From Bdellovibrio bacteriovorus (GTDB lineage Bacteria; Bdellovibrionota; Bdellovibrionia; Bdellovibrionales; Bdellovibrionaceae), in assembly GCF_001592745.1 (NCBI RefSeq), contig NZ_LUKD01000001.1, positions 317,384 through 381,383 on the forward strand: 64,000 nucleotides of DNA. Direction: 5' to 3'. The translations under genes were made by a program, and so were the position numbers. The notes under the pieces were generated by a model that made no database searches, was not told the origin of the DNA, and saw nothing but the letters and a program-made list of their open reading frames with translations. Shown in pieces: positions 43,181 to 52,010 of this stretch (the first letter of the stretch is position 1; each line of letters opens with the position of its first letter).

Positions 43181-44116
43181 ATGACTTCTATGGAACTATT
43201 ACGACAGCTTGTTGTCTTCAATGTTTTCTTCCTGGTTTTTTCTTCTTATGCGCTAGCAGAGTGGAGTTCAAGAAACAGATTGGAAGTCGGGATGACGGAC
43301 AACGCACTTCGAACGGATTCGGAAAAAGAGGGCGATTTTTTCTTCTTGGCGGGAACGTCGAATAAATTTTATTCAGTCCCCGGCCATATACTCGGCCTAC
43401 GCCTTCAATATCAAGACTATAACAAAGAGGACACCAATGATTTGCTTTCATTTGGTGTATCAGATGAGCTTGATTGTTTTGGTAAAAGAACCTGCGAATT
43501 TGAATTGAAAGGTCAAGAATACGTTCACGGAGAACCGGGAACAACGGACTCTTCTTTCAATAACTATGCATTCGCTGCAACTGTGTCCCAAAGCAAAGAC
43601 CTCCGTCAAAGTCTGACGTTGGATTTAAGTGCCGGATATGAAGCGCGCAGCTTTTCTTCACTAAGTCGTTTTGATAATTCGATCTTCGGCAGTGCGACTT
43701 TGGGTTACGACCTTACTTCGCAAGCCTATATCGAGGGTTATGGTGAAGCGGGCGTGGTTCTTTCTTCCGCGAGCGAATACAGCGCGTTTTATATCGATAT
43801 GTCCATCTTGTCGGAGTATACGCTGAACAGGTTCTGGAGTTTCAGTGCGGAACTGGGACTAAAACAAACTAGCTTTTTAAGTCGTGACTTAACGACTGAA
43901 ACCCAAGTCACCCGCAAAAACGGTAGAGTGGTCAGTCAGGTGGATACTTCAAAAGAAACTTACAGCGCACTGTATCTATCAGGTGAAGCCATGCGCCGTT
44001 TTTCAATCAACTCATCTGGCAGTATTGTGGTGCGTTCTTATCAACAGCGTTCGCGCAGTGGTTATCAAGATTATAAAGAAAACGAAATATTGGCAAAGTG
44101 GCTCATCACTTTCTAA
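43181..44116 (+). CDS. Outer membrane beta-barrel protein
   Basis: A 311-residue exported protein with signal peptide (cleavage near ALA-EW). The mature part alternates short hydrophobic strands with turns (RLEVGMTDNALRTD, LGLRLQYQDYNKED, SLTLDLSAGYEARSF) and ends in Phe (AKWLITF), a typical barrel C-terminal signal. About 12-14 strands are plausible. Two ATG codons (43181, 43190) are possible, neither with a strong ribosome site. It is 14 bp upstream of a secreted helical protein. Ligand unknown. Confidence 0.78.
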   Translation: MTSMELLRQLVVFNVFFLVFSSYALAEWSSRNRLEVGMTDNALRTDSEKEGDFFFLAGTSNKFYSVPGHILGLRLQYQDYNKEDTNDLLSFGVSDELDCFGKRTCEFELKGQEYVHGEPGTTDSSFNNYAFAATVSQSKDLRQSLTLDLSAGYEARSFSSLSRFDNSIFGSATLGYDLTSQAYIEGYGEAGVVLSSASEYSAFYIDMSILSEYTLNRFWSFSAELGLKQTSFLSRDLTTETQVTRKNGRVVSQVDTSKETYSALYLSGEAMRRFSINSSGSIVVRSYQQRSRSGYQDYKENEILAKWLITF

Positions 44117-44130
44117 CGAAGGAGTGTTAA

Positions 44131-44646
44131 ATGAATAACAAATTAATTCTTTCCGTCTTAGTCCTGGCTTTGACGAATCCGATGCTGGCTAGAGCTGAAG
44201 ACGAAATCGCTGCCGCTGAAACACAGATCACCGAAGAGGCCGCTCAGCCCGATTACGAAGCTCGTCTTAAAGAAAAATACAATCTGACAGACGAACAGAT
44301 TCAAGCCATGAAGGATTCTAAAATATCTGAATCGCAGTTTGCCGTTGTCGGAGCTTTAAGCAAAGAATCCGGTAAAACAGTTGATGAAATTTTAAAAATG
44401 AGAACAGAAGATAAAATGGGTTGGGGTAAAATCGCAAAAGAGCTAGGCCTTCACCCCAGCACTATCGGTCAGGCGGTCTCTGGAATGAACCGTCAAGATG
44501 CCAAAGCTCACGAGAAGCATGAGTCTCGCGACGACAAAAAAGAAATGCGTGAAGCCAGAAAGGAAGAGCGTAAGCAAATGCGTGCCGAAAAAAAGGAGGA
44601 ACGTAAACAAGCTAAAGCTCAAAGGAAAGACAAGAAAGTTCAGTAA
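44131..44646 (+). CDS. Exported helical protein with HTH-like motif and basic tail
   Basis: A 171-residue protein with signal peptide (cleavage near ARA-ED) and GAAGGAGTGTTAA before ATG. Mature parts: an acidic N-terminus, a segment YNLTDEQIQAMKDSKISESQ, then MGWGKIAKELGLHPSTIGQ, which looks like a DNA-binding helix pair but occurs in exported proteins of this type, and a C-terminus rich in Lys, Arg and Glu (REARKEERKQMRAEKKEER) likely to be a single long charged helix. Function unknown. Cotranscription with the barrel protein is likely. Confidence 0.75.
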   Translation: MNNKLILSVLVLALTNPMLARAEDEIAAAETQITEEAAQPDYEARLKEKYNLTDEQIQAMKDSKISESQFAVVGALSKESGKTVDEILKMRTEDKMGWGKIAKELGLHPSTIGQAVSGMNRQDAKAHEKHESRDDKKEMREARKEERKQMRAEKKEERKQAKAQRKDKKVQ

Positions 44647-44658
44647 TAGAATTCATCT

Positions 44659-44689
44659 AAAGGGGCTCAAAGCCCCTTTAGCCTTTCTT
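44659..44689 (+). terminator. Rho-independent terminator
   Basis: AAAGGGGCT-CAA-AGCCCCTTT (44659-44679) then AGCCTTTCTT. It closes the barrel protein operon and abuts the convergent alcohol dehydrogenase stop, so the two genes share the region. Confidence 0.75.
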
Positions 44690-45698
44690 ACATCTGCGAT
44701 GGTAATAAGGCCATGCGAGATTTTACTCGACCCGCCTCTAATTCCTCAAGCCAATGGTTGACGTCTTTCATCGGTGCTGTTTCCACTTGGGGTTTGATTT
44801 TTCCTTCGTCAATCAATTGGAAAATTTCATGCATCTCTTGATGTGTTCCCCAAAAAGCCCCTTGAACTCGCACTTGATAGCTGATCAACGGAGTGCTGAT
44901 CACCGGGACATGCGAAGAGCCCAAGCCCACTAACACAATCGTGCCCCCGGGGCGCACAAAAGTTTGCGCTTGAGTGAAAGTGGAATCCCGACCAACAAAA
45001 TCTATAACCACATCAAACGAGGCGGGTTTGATTTTTTTATCAATCTCTTTAGAGTTCACTGTTTCGTTGGCGCCGAATTTTTTTGCGAGCTCTAAACTGC
45101 TTTCGCGCAGATCGGTGGCGGTGACTTTGGCTCCTAAAGCCACTGCAACTTGCACACCATTGATGCCCAGGCCTCCTAAGCCGATCACTAAAACCTTCGA
45201 GTTGGTTTGCACTTCGCCCAGGGTTTTAATTGCATGATAAGGGGTTAAAACAGCATCTGTCGCCACTGCGGCGACCTCCGGTGAAACTCCCTTGGGCACT
45301 TCGACAACGTTTCGCGCCGGTACAACTAAATAGTCAGCATAAGCGCCATCTTGTCCCAGCCCCACAAAAGTTCTGCCAGGTCCGTTGCATAAGTTGTCAT
45401 GCCCCGTTCGGCAGTACGTACAGTCGCCACAGGGATTGGGACCATGTACGGCGTAAAGCCCGCCTACCTTAATATCCGCGGAGACTTCATTTCCTTTTTC
45501 CACAACTTCGCCACAAGCTTCATGACCCATCGTGAATGTGTGCGGATAAGGAACTTCTCCGGCCAGAACATGAAGATCAGAATGACAAATTCCTGCGGCG
45601 CGGATTTTTAATAGAACATCTCGCGGGCCGGGCCTTGGCTTGGGAATATCAGTGAGTGAAAGTTTTTTTTCGCCGGGAACGTACCGAGCGGCAAACAT
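44688..45698 (-). CDS. Zinc-dependent alcohol dehydrogenase
   Basis: A 336-residue medium-chain dehydrogenase; ATG at 45698 follows GAGGAGGACTCT. Catalytic zinc: CHSDLHVLAGE and GHEACGEVVE; structural zinc: CGDCTYCRTGHDNLC; Rossmann: GLGGLGINGVQVA. Length and motifs are normal. It is distinct from the dehydrogenase at 25618 and unlikely to be a duplicate. Stand-alone gene with no obvious pathway around it. Substrate unknown, probably primary alcohols or aldehydes. Confidence 0.92.
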   Translation of the reverse strand: MFAARYVPGEKKLSLTDIPKPRPGPRDVLLKIRAAGICHSDLHVLAGEVPYPHTFTMGHEACGEVVEKGNEVSADIKVGGLYAVHGPNPCGDCTYCRTGHDNLCNGPGRTFVGLGQDGAYADYLVVPARNVVEVPKGVSPEVAAVATDAVLTPYHAIKTLGEVQTNSKVLVIGLGGLGINGVQVAVALGAKVTATDLRESSLELAKKFGANETVNSKEIDKKIKPASFDVVIDFVGRDSTFTQAQTFVRPGGTIVLVGLGSSHVPVISTPLISYQVRVQGAFWGTHQEMHEIFQLIDEGKIKPQVETAPMKDVNHWLEELEAGRVKSRMALLPSQM

Positions 45699-45805
45699 AG
45701 AGTCCTCCTCTGTGAGAGTCCCCAATTTATCTTTCAAATTCAGAAACAAAAAGATGTGAAGAAAGAAGTGTCAAAATACTACGGCAGTATCTGTGGGCAA
45801 AAAAA

Positions 45806-45832
45806 AAAGCCCAACACAGGATGTTGGGCTTT
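45806..45832 (-). terminator. Terminator of the small secreted protein gene
   Basis: AAAGCCCAACA (45806-45816) pairs with TGTTGGGCTTT (45822-45832). On the minus strand a run of T follows the stem (complement of the A-run at 45799-45808). Confidence 0.8.
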
Positions 45833-45857
45833 CATAAAAATCATAGACTGGGATTGA

Positions 45858-46169
45858 TTATCTGCTAGCAACTTCTTTAACAGAGAGCACTTTGCATTTA
45901 CCCGCTTTGTCTTGGACTTGAACTTCGTAGTCCACTTCCCAAGTTTCGCCGTCTTCGTTGTTGTCCGCAATAGTTACTGTGTAAAGGTAAGGATTGTTCC
46001 AGCCTTCTTCTTTCACAGAAGAGTATTGAATTCCTTCAGAACCTTGAACCGTGCCTACAGCCGCTTTGTAAGTGCGGATAGCTGCCGCTTTAGCGTGATT
46101 TTCGCAAGGATTTGCAGCAAATGATTGAGCAGAAGAAAGAAGAACAAAAAGAGCTAAAATAGACTTCAT
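45858..46169 (-). CDS. Small secreted protein, unknown function
   Basis: About 103 residues from the ATG at 46169, which follows TAAGGAGACTGCC; the longer frame to 46238 would hide the signal peptide (MKSILALFVLLSSAQSFA). The mature protein begins ANPCENHAK, has a second cysteine near the C-terminus (GKCKVLS) and alternating strands (YTVTIADNNEDGETWEVDYEVQVQD), compatible with a small beta-sheet domain closed by a disulfide. A strong terminator follows. No family recognised. Confidence 0.75.
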   Translation of the reverse strand: MKSILALFVLLSSAQSFAANPCENHAKAAAIRTYKAAVGTVQGSEGIQYSSVKEEGWNNPYLYTVTIADNNEDGETWEVDYEVQVQDKAGKCKVLSVKEVASR

Positions 46170-46259
46170 GGCAGTCTCCTTAAAAAGTAAAATAGAATTG
46201 GAAGTCTTATAGCGCATTTTTCGAAAAAGAATTGTCAAGATTGAGTGGGCGTGAAGAAA

Positions 46260-46877
46260 TTATCCTCTCTGGGCGATCATCATAAGACTGGCGTGAATGA
46301 TCGTTAGCGCCAAGGCCGCCTGTAAGACCCCAAGCACAGAGCCAAGAATCAACATAACGACTTTGCCAACCCTCCCCATCAAAATTCGAATATACTTTAA
46401 AGCCAAGGCATCAAGAATTAGATTAGCCACGAAAAGGCTCAAAACCAAAACCGTGCGATCCCAGTCATGACTTAACGCTAATAAGACGATCAAAGCCCCC
46501 ACGGAATGAGGATTGATCAGCATCTTTAAAGCCACAGTAAGAGGGGATACTTCCGCTTGATGTGTTCCGGCAGTTTCTGTCTCAGCATCCGAAGATAATA
46601 AAATCTTAAAGGCTACCAAGGCAAAAATGATACCCGCTGTCAGACCTAATACGGGCGGCGGAATGTGCCATTTCAACATGAGCTCTTTACCAAGCAGTCC
46701 CAACACCACAATCACGGGTACTATGATGATTAAAGACTTGAACGCCAGAGTGTTGATTTGTTCTTGCGTCATCTCGCGTGTGACTTTCGCAAACTGTGCA
46801 AGATGACCTAAGGGACCCACCATAATAAAAAAGATAGTAAAAAGTTCTGAGGGACCCGCTATATATCGGAACTCCAT
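46260..46877 (-). CDS. MarC family integral membrane protein
   Basis: A 205-residue protein with six predicted transmembrane helices. FFIMVGPLGHLAQFAKVTR replaces the usual FIMNPIGNIPIF opening; the central ILLSS and INPHSVGALIVLLAL segments fit the family. MarC proteins (also called NAAT) are poorly understood and not truly linked to antibiotic resistance. It is the last gene of the operon headed by the HAD phosphatase and follows DUF202 by 9 bp. Confidence 0.78.
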   Translation of the reverse strand: MEFRYIAGPSELFTIFFIMVGPLGHLAQFAKVTREMTQEQINTLAFKSLIIIVPVIVVLGLLGKELMLKWHIPPPVLGLTAGIIFALVAFKILLSSDAETETAGTHQAEVSPLTVALKMLINPHSVGALIVLLALSHDWDRTVLVLSLFVANLILDALALKYIRILMGRVGKVVMLILGSVLGVLQAALALTIIHASLMMIAQRG

Positions 46878-46886
46878 TGAATTCTC

Positions 46887-47375
46887 CTAACTGAGGATGA
46901 GCCACACCGTTGATGCAACACCGACTAAAATTAAAGCCAGAGTAAATGCCAGAACCGATCTATTTGAGGGAGTGTAGTTATTGTTCGTGATCGCATCTGC
47001 TGTTTTTCGATAATTGAACAAGGACCATATCAACATCGCAGATCCTAAAAAAACCATGCCGATTCCCAAGTCTTTCGTGTCGTGCAAAAAAGAATGTCCG
47101 TAGCGAGACATCGTTTTGTTATCGATAAGAAACCAAGCAAAGCGATTGATGGTAATACCGAAACTAATCAAAGAAATTCCGGTTCGCATATAAGCCAAGT
47201 GAGTGCGCTCATTCGCCAGATGCGAGCGCATCGTCGCCAAGCTACTTCGGACCTCGCCCATCTCGGTTCGTTTTTCTGAAAGCGAAGTTCGATGTTCTGA
47301 CAAGTCGGTACGATGCTCTGCCATTTCCGTTCGTTTTTTCGCCATTTCATTGGAGTTCAACTCGGGTTCTGTCAT
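46887..47375 (-). CDS. DUF202 membrane protein with N-terminal heptad repeats
   Basis: A 162-residue protein whose ATG overlaps the FGE stop by 4 bp, preceded by GGAGAG. The first ~60 residues form about eight near-identical heptads of the type xRTxLxE (KRTEMAE, HRTDLSE, HRTSLSE, KRTEMGE, VRSSLAT, MRSHLAN, ERTHLAY), predicting a long amphipathic coiled helix. The DUF202 (YidH) helices follow, with the canonical ERTHLAYMRTGISLISFG merging into the last repeat, then a second and third transmembrane helix. The normal DUF202 motif thus looks as if it was extended by duplication of its own first helix. Confidence 0.8.
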   Translation of the reverse strand: MTEPELNSNEMAKKRTEMAEHRTDLSEHRTSLSEKRTEMGEVRSSLATMRSHLANERTHLAYMRTGISLISFGITINRFAWFLIDNKTMSRYGHSFLHDTKDLGIGMVFLGSAMLIWSLFNYRKTADAITNNNYTPSNRSVLAFTLALILVGVASTVWLILS

Positions 47376-48355
47376 GTGCGCTCTCCGCGAATCACACACC
47401 GGAATCCCAAGTGTGACGTTGACGTATCCACAGGCTGCGCCATGCGCGCCGAAGGTCGATAGCGACGACAGTAGTTAGGCGCACACAGATGCGAGCCTCC
47501 TTTCATCACTTTTCTGGGTATCTGCAGTGTTTGTCGAGGATCATAGCTTTCCGCCTCTGCGGCTCCGCGAGGATTTTTTGGAATGCAACAAGCCTTGTGC
47601 TTTTCTTCTGCATGTTGAGGAGCATACCAATCCACAGTCCACTCCCACACATTGCCAATCATGTCGTAAAGGCCGTACTCATTAGCGGGAAAACTTCCGA
47701 CAGGAGAAGTGCCTTCAAATCCATCGGCCGCTAAGTTCTGCCAAGGAAACTCTCCTTGCCAGATATTGGCTTGATGTCCGTGAGCAGGAAGCAACTCGTC
47801 GCCCCACGCAAACTCACGCCCTTCATGACCTCCACGCGCGGCAAATTCCCATTCCGCTTCTGTGGGTAACTTCTTGCCCGCCCACTTTGCATAGGCTTGC
47901 ACATCTTTCCAGGTAACGTGAACGACGGGATGATCCATACGATCTTCAATGGAACTTCCAGGTCCTTGAGGATATCGCCAACTTGCTCCCGGCGTGTAAT
48001 GCCACCACTGATAAGGATTTCGCAAATCAACTGGCCCCGAGGGCTTTACAAAAACTACGGAAGCCGCCGTCAGCATTTCTTTTTTTGCACCAGGATAAAG
48101 TGAGGCATCGGGTGCGACTTCACAAAACGTCACGTAGCCAGTGTCTTCGACGAAATTTTTGAAGTCTTTGTTCGTGACTGGCGATCGATCCATCCAAAAC
48201 CCATCGACTTTCACTCGATGGGCAGGCGCCTCTTCGGCATAGTGATCGTTTGAGCCCATCGTGAAAGTTCCGCCAGGAATCCAAACCATATTCGGAGAAG
48301 GAGGTGTTAACTCCTTCTCCGTCTTTTCTTTTTCAACTAATATTGTGCTGCTCAC
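47372..48355 (-). CDS. Formylglycine-generating enzyme (sulfatase-modifying)
   Basis: A 327-residue SUMF1/EgtB-type protein. MVWIPGGTFTMGS opens the domain, WMDRSPVTNKDF and LPTEAEWEFAARGG follow, and the copper-binding active cysteines are in GGSHLCAPNYCRRYRPSAR (C-x4-C), so it should be a functional FGE that oxidises the sulfatase cysteine to formylglycine. No signal peptide, so modification happens in the cytoplasm. It lies 14 bp downstream of a sulfatase gene whose CTAGR motif is the expected target. Confidence 0.93.
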   Translation of the reverse strand: MSSTILVEKEKTEKELTPPSPNMVWIPGGTFTMGSNDHYAEEAPAHRVKVDGFWMDRSPVTNKDFKNFVEDTGYVTFCEVAPDASLYPGAKKEMLTAASVVFVKPSGPVDLRNPYQWWHYTPGASWRYPQGPGSSIEDRMDHPVVHVTWKDVQAYAKWAGKKLPTEAEWEFAARGGHEGREFAWGDELLPAHGHQANIWQGEFPWQNLAADGFEGTSPVGSFPANEYGLYDMIGNVWEWTVDWYAPQHAEEKHKACCIPKNPRGAAEAESYDPRQTLQIPRKVMKGGSHLCAPNYCRRYRPSARMAQPVDTSTSHLGFRCVIRGERT

Positions 48356-48369
48356 GTGCTATTTCCTTC

Positions 48370-50040
48370 TTAATGAGTGGGGCGCTGCCTTTCCCCTTCG
48401 GACTTCCCTTTTTGTGACATACTTCCCATCTGCGAAGAACCTTCCTGTGACGGAATATGACCTTCAGAATCTTGGTGAGCGTAGCCAGCGGCGTTTGTCA
48501 TCTTCTCGAGGATCTGATCGATCGTGAAGCTTGCCGCTTTCTGACGTGGTGGATACTCTTTGAAGGTTTCCATGAAACGCTTCACAATTTCTTGTCCCGC
48601 CATCAACGAATAAGCCTTCTGAAGATACCAGTCCCAGTAGGTGTTTGAAGTGATGTCTGCTCTTTCATAAGGGTCCGTTCGCAAATTGAAAAGTTTCGGC
48701 GCTCTTAGCGGAGTAAAAGGCTCTGCCCAAACACCCAATGTTCCCGGAGATCTTTGCTCCATAAACACAAACTTCCAATTTCCGAAGCGCAACGCGACCA
48801 AATCCCCGTCGTCGCTGAAATAGATGAATCCAGGACGCGGACTTTTTTCTTCCTTACCTGTTAATAGAGGCAACAAATTGTACCCATCGATGTGAACTTT
48901 AAATTTTTTGCCCGCAGCTTCATGTCCGCGAAGAAGTTTTTCTTTAATCTCAGGCTCCCCGGCTGCGGCAAGCAAAGTAGGCAACCAGTCGTGATGTTGC
49001 ACAAGTTCATTTGAGATGGAGCCGGCTTTGATTTGCCCCGGCCAGCGAATAAGAAACGGAACACGGAAAGCTCCTTCCCAATTCGTATTCTTTTCACTGC
49101 GAAAAGGAGTCATGGCTCCATCCGGCCACGTGTTCATGTGGGGACCATTGTCCGTCGTATAAATAACGATCGTGTTGTCAGTGATGTTTAATTGATCCAA
49201 CTGATCAAGCACTTGTCCCACATTCTTATCGTGATCAATCATTGTGTCGTGATAAGGCGACTGGCTTTCTCCCGCTTGACCGATGCTTTCCGGTTTTGTG
49301 TGCGTGCGAAAGTGCATGTGAGTGGTATTAAGCCAAACAAACCAAGGCTGCCCTTCTGAATTTTTACGTTGAATAAAATCATTCGCCGCAGAAACGAAGT
49401 CATCATCACAAGTCTCCATTCGTTTTCTTGTGAGAGGGCCCGTGTCTTCAATGCTTTGTTTTCCGACTCGCCCCCAACGTTCATGCGTTGTTGAATCGTC
49501 TTTATCCGTCGCTTTACAACGAAGAACGCCACGAGGACCAAATTTTTTCTTGAAGGCCCCTTGAGGATAATCAGGATCTTCAGGATCCTCTTCGGCGTTC
49601 AAGTGATAAAGATTTCCGTAGAATTCATCAAAGCCATGCACGGTGGGCAAAAATTCATTTCGATCACCGAAGTGATTCTTTCCGAACTGCCCCGTTGCAT
49701 AGCCGAGCGGTTTTAACAGCTCTGCTATAGTGGGATCTTCATGACGAATTCCGATAGGTGCACCAGGAAAACCGACTTTGGAAAGCCCTGTTCTAAACAC
49801 ACTTTGGCCTGTGATAAACGAAGCCCGTCCTGCGGTACAACTTTGTTCACCATAAGAATCGGTGAACATCATGCCTTCTTTAGCAACTCTATCGATATTG
49901 GGTGTTTTATAACCCATCATACCGTGGCTATAACAGCTTAAGTTGCTGATACCAATGTCATCGCCCATAATGACAAGAATATTGGGCTTTGCGCTTTTTC
50001 CGTCCCCTTTTTGAGACTTCGCTTCATTGCTCTTAACCAT
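48370..50040 (-). CDS. Arylsulfatase family protein
   Basis: A 556-residue type I sulfatase. The modification motif CTAGRAS starts at Cys68 (C-x-A-x-R form), and metal ligands are in IMGDDIG and IYTTDNGPHMNTW. The ATG follows GGGGGAAGT. There is no signal peptide: the protein starts MVKSNEAKSQKGDGKSAK, so it is probably cytoplasmic or exported by another route, unusual as most bacterial sulfatases are periplasmic. The C-terminus is a low-complexity tail (SQMGSMSQKGKSE). FGE follows immediately. Substrate unknown. Confidence 0.92.
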   Translation of the reverse strand: MVKSNEAKSQKGDGKSAKPNILVIMGDDIGISNLSCYSHGMMGYKTPNIDRVAKEGMMFTDSYGEQSCTAGRASFITGQSVFRTGLSKVGFPGAPIGIRHEDPTIAELLKPLGYATGQFGKNHFGDRNEFLPTVHGFDEFYGNLYHLNAEEDPEDPDYPQGAFKKKFGPRGVLRCKATDKDDSTTHERWGRVGKQSIEDTGPLTRKRMETCDDDFVSAANDFIQRKNSEGQPWFVWLNTTHMHFRTHTKPESIGQAGESQSPYHDTMIDHDKNVGQVLDQLDQLNITDNTIVIYTTDNGPHMNTWPDGAMTPFRSEKNTNWEGAFRVPFLIRWPGQIKAGSISNELVQHHDWLPTLLAAAGEPEIKEKLLRGHEAAGKKFKVHIDGYNLLPLLTGKEEKSPRPGFIYFSDDGDLVALRFGNWKFVFMEQRSPGTLGVWAEPFTPLRAPKLFNLRTDPYERADITSNTYWDWYLQKAYSLMAGQEIVKRFMETFKEYPPRQKAASFTIDQILEKMTNAAGYAHQDSEGHIPSQEGSSQMGSMSQKGKSEGERQRPTH

Positions 50041-50068
50041 ACTTCCCCCTGCTTTTTATTAGAGTGAA

Positions 50069-51046
50069 TTAATCCTTGGCTATTGGTTGATGATTTGGAA
50101 ACACCTGCTTCCAATCATTCTTCATACTTAAAACTTTAAATCCAAATTTTTTAGAGGCTGCTAAAGACGCGCCGTCTTTTTCTTCGTAAGAGGCTTCGCG
50201 ATCCGTATCATCATGATCAATCATGATTTGCAGATTGGGACCTGCCGATTCCCGCGAATAGCGAAGGTGGGCAATATCCCCACCGTTGCGCTCATTTCCT
50301 ACAGAAAGAATCGGCCGCTTGCCAATATGACGAACAATCGAGACCGGCTTCCCTTCTTTGTCATTTACCATTCCCATCTTCGATGTGCGCATGATCTGAA
50401 GCTTGCCATCGCGCTCTTCCGTTTTATCAACCATAAAAGAACCGATCACATTCTGAGATGGAATGCCGTAAATATCCATCGCTACCGTACGCATGAAAGC
50501 GATGTCACCGCCGGAACAAATAAAAACCTTAAAGTCGTTGTCTCTCAGGTAAGTTAAAAGTTCCAGCATGGGTTGGTAAACAGTTTGCGTGTAAGGAACT
50601 TGATATTTCGGATGCAACGCCGTTTTGAAAAATTCGCGCACTTCGTTTGCAAACTCATCTTCACTCATACCGGAATGTGTAACAGCCATGATTTCCAGAA
50701 TGTCTTTTTGGCTTAGCTGAGGAACCGCCGCTTTGCCTTTTGTGAGCAAGCTTTTATAAGGCTCTTTACTTTTTAAACGAGGATTTTTTTCTAAGACCAA
50801 GTGAAGCTTCATCTTGGTAAATTCGACTTCGACCGTGGGGACCTCGCTCCACAAAGTACCATCGTTATCAAAAGTTGCGATGCGGTCTTCGGGTTTTACA
50901 AATCGAGGCCCGTCAGCTTTGGTGACTTCATTTACAAATGTGATGATGGATTTTTTAAGCTCGCCCTCTTTCCAAGAAGGCAGAGGATCGGCTCCAAAAG
51001 ATTGCGACACGCACACGAGAACCATAAAGCAAACGAAATACTTCAT
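50069..51046 (-). CDS. Exported HAD-superfamily phosphatase
   Basis: A 325-residue protein with signal peptide (cleavage near SFG-AD). HAD motif I is FDNDGTLWSE, motif II FICSGGD and motif III with the acidic pair lies in MIDHDD. It resembles phosphoserine-phosphatase-like or acid phosphatases secreted to the periplasm. AGGATTTCTC precedes ATG. It is the first gene of the operon HAD-sulfatase-FGE-DUF202-MarC, suggesting release of phosphate and sulfate from organic esters. Confidence 0.87.
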   Translation of the reverse strand: MKYFVCFMVLVCVSQSFGADPLPSWKEGELKKSIITFVNEVTKADGPRFVKPEDRIATFDNDGTLWSEVPTVEVEFTKMKLHLVLEKNPRLKSKEPYKSLLTKGKAAVPQLSQKDILEIMAVTHSGMSEDEFANEVREFFKTALHPKYQVPYTQTVYQPMLELLTYLRDNDFKVFICSGGDIAFMRTVAMDIYGIPSQNVIGSFMVDKTEERDGKLQIMRTSKMGMVNDKEGKPVSIVRHIGKRPILSVGNERNGGDIAHLRYSRESAGPNLQIMIDHDDTDREASYEEKDGASLAASKKFGFKVLSMKNDWKQVFPNHQPIAKD

Positions 51047-51150
51047 GAGAAATCCTGGGTTCGGGTTGAAGATGAGTACATCGTCTACCCATTGTGTCCT
51101 CCAGGTAAATCACGACATCTTTAGGTGTAAACAAACACTTATCGAATGTG

Positions 51151-51438
51151 CTACCTCCCACAACCCGTGCCGATTTTCTTTTGGAGACTATATATCGAGT
51201 CCAATATTGCGCTTGAAAGCTTGTCTACGGACGAGTTTGTAAAAATGACCGCGGTGGCTTCGATCAAGATCATTCCGGCAGAAGATCTTTGTTTGTAGTA
51301 TTTCGTCATCAGATCGTTGGGAATGCGGCCTTCGCCTACCGCGCGCGAACGCGTGAGCGGCGCCATGATGATGCGATTTTTGAGAGTATAGGGACCAAGT
51401 TTAAGGGGTTCAAAGAAAGACTCAATGCTGCAGTTCAA
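51151..51438 (-). pseudogene. Truncated old yellow enzyme (NADH:flavin oxidoreductase) remnant
   Basis: A 95-codon frame whose first ~63 residues match the start of old yellow enzymes: LKLGPYTLKNRIIMAPLTRSRA, then GEGRIPNDLMTKYYKQR and AGMILIEATAV. Full-length members have about 360 residues; here the sequence turns into an unrelated tail (IFTNSSVDKLSSAI...) and stops. Catalytic His-His and Tyr regions are absent. It is a fragment left by deletion. Confidence 0.8.
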
Positions 51439-51491
51439 TAATGATCCAAGATAACACTTGAGAGCCCAAGTATTCCTGCCAAGATGTTTCT

Positions 51492-52010
51492 ATGAACACG
51501 CGAGAGTTTGAATTTCAACCCACCCTGAGCGGAGATCTTCTAAAAATCCGACCTTTAAAGGCCACGGAGTTCGAACTCCTTTTTGAGGTTGCATCGGATC
51601 CATTGATCTGGGAGCTTCATCCTCAAAGGGAGCGCTATAAAAAAGAGGTCTTCGAAAAGTTCTTCACTCTCGCCGTCAAATCTGGCGGAGCTTTTGTCAT
51701 TGAGGACCACGGTCAAGCGATTGGAAGCTCACGGTTTTATGATTTTCGACCCGAGATATCTCAAGTGTCGATCGGATATACGTTTCTAGCGCGCAAGTAC
51801 TGGGGCGGAAAGTTCAATCGCGAAATGAAAAAGTTGATGTTAGAGCATGCTTTTAAATTCGTCGACAACGTGACTTTTGAAATCGGTGTGAACAATTTAA
51901 GGTCACGCAAAGCCATTGAAAAGCTGGGGGGCAAGCTTGTAAGCAATGTCGAACTAGACGGCGAACCCCACGTTGTCTATATGATCACCAAGAGTGGTTT
52001 TAATTTCTAA
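51492..52010 (+). CDS. GNAT family N-acetyltransferase
   Basis: A 172-residue RimJ/RimL-like acetyltransferase: ATEFELLFEVASDPLIWELH at the front, IGSSRFYDF, YTFLARKYWGG acetyl-CoA pocket region and IGVNNLRSRKAIEKLGGKL at the end. No strong ribosome site before ATG. It ends next to the convergent DUF4336 gene with no gap. Substrate unknown. Confidence 0.88.
   Translation: MNTREFEFQPTLSGDLLKIRPLKATEFELLFEVASDPLIWELHPQRERYKKEVFEKFFTLAVKSGGAFVIEDHGQAIGSSRFYDFRPEISQVSIGYTFLARKYWGGKFNREMKKLMLEHAFKFVDNVTFEIGVNNLRSRKAIEKLGGKLVSNVELDGEPHVVYMITKSGFNF

Noticed and set aside
31360-46169. Two small secreted proteins (31360-31677 and 45858-46169) as paralogues
   Set aside because: They share size, signal peptide and a CE..AK start, but the rest does not align convincingly by eye.
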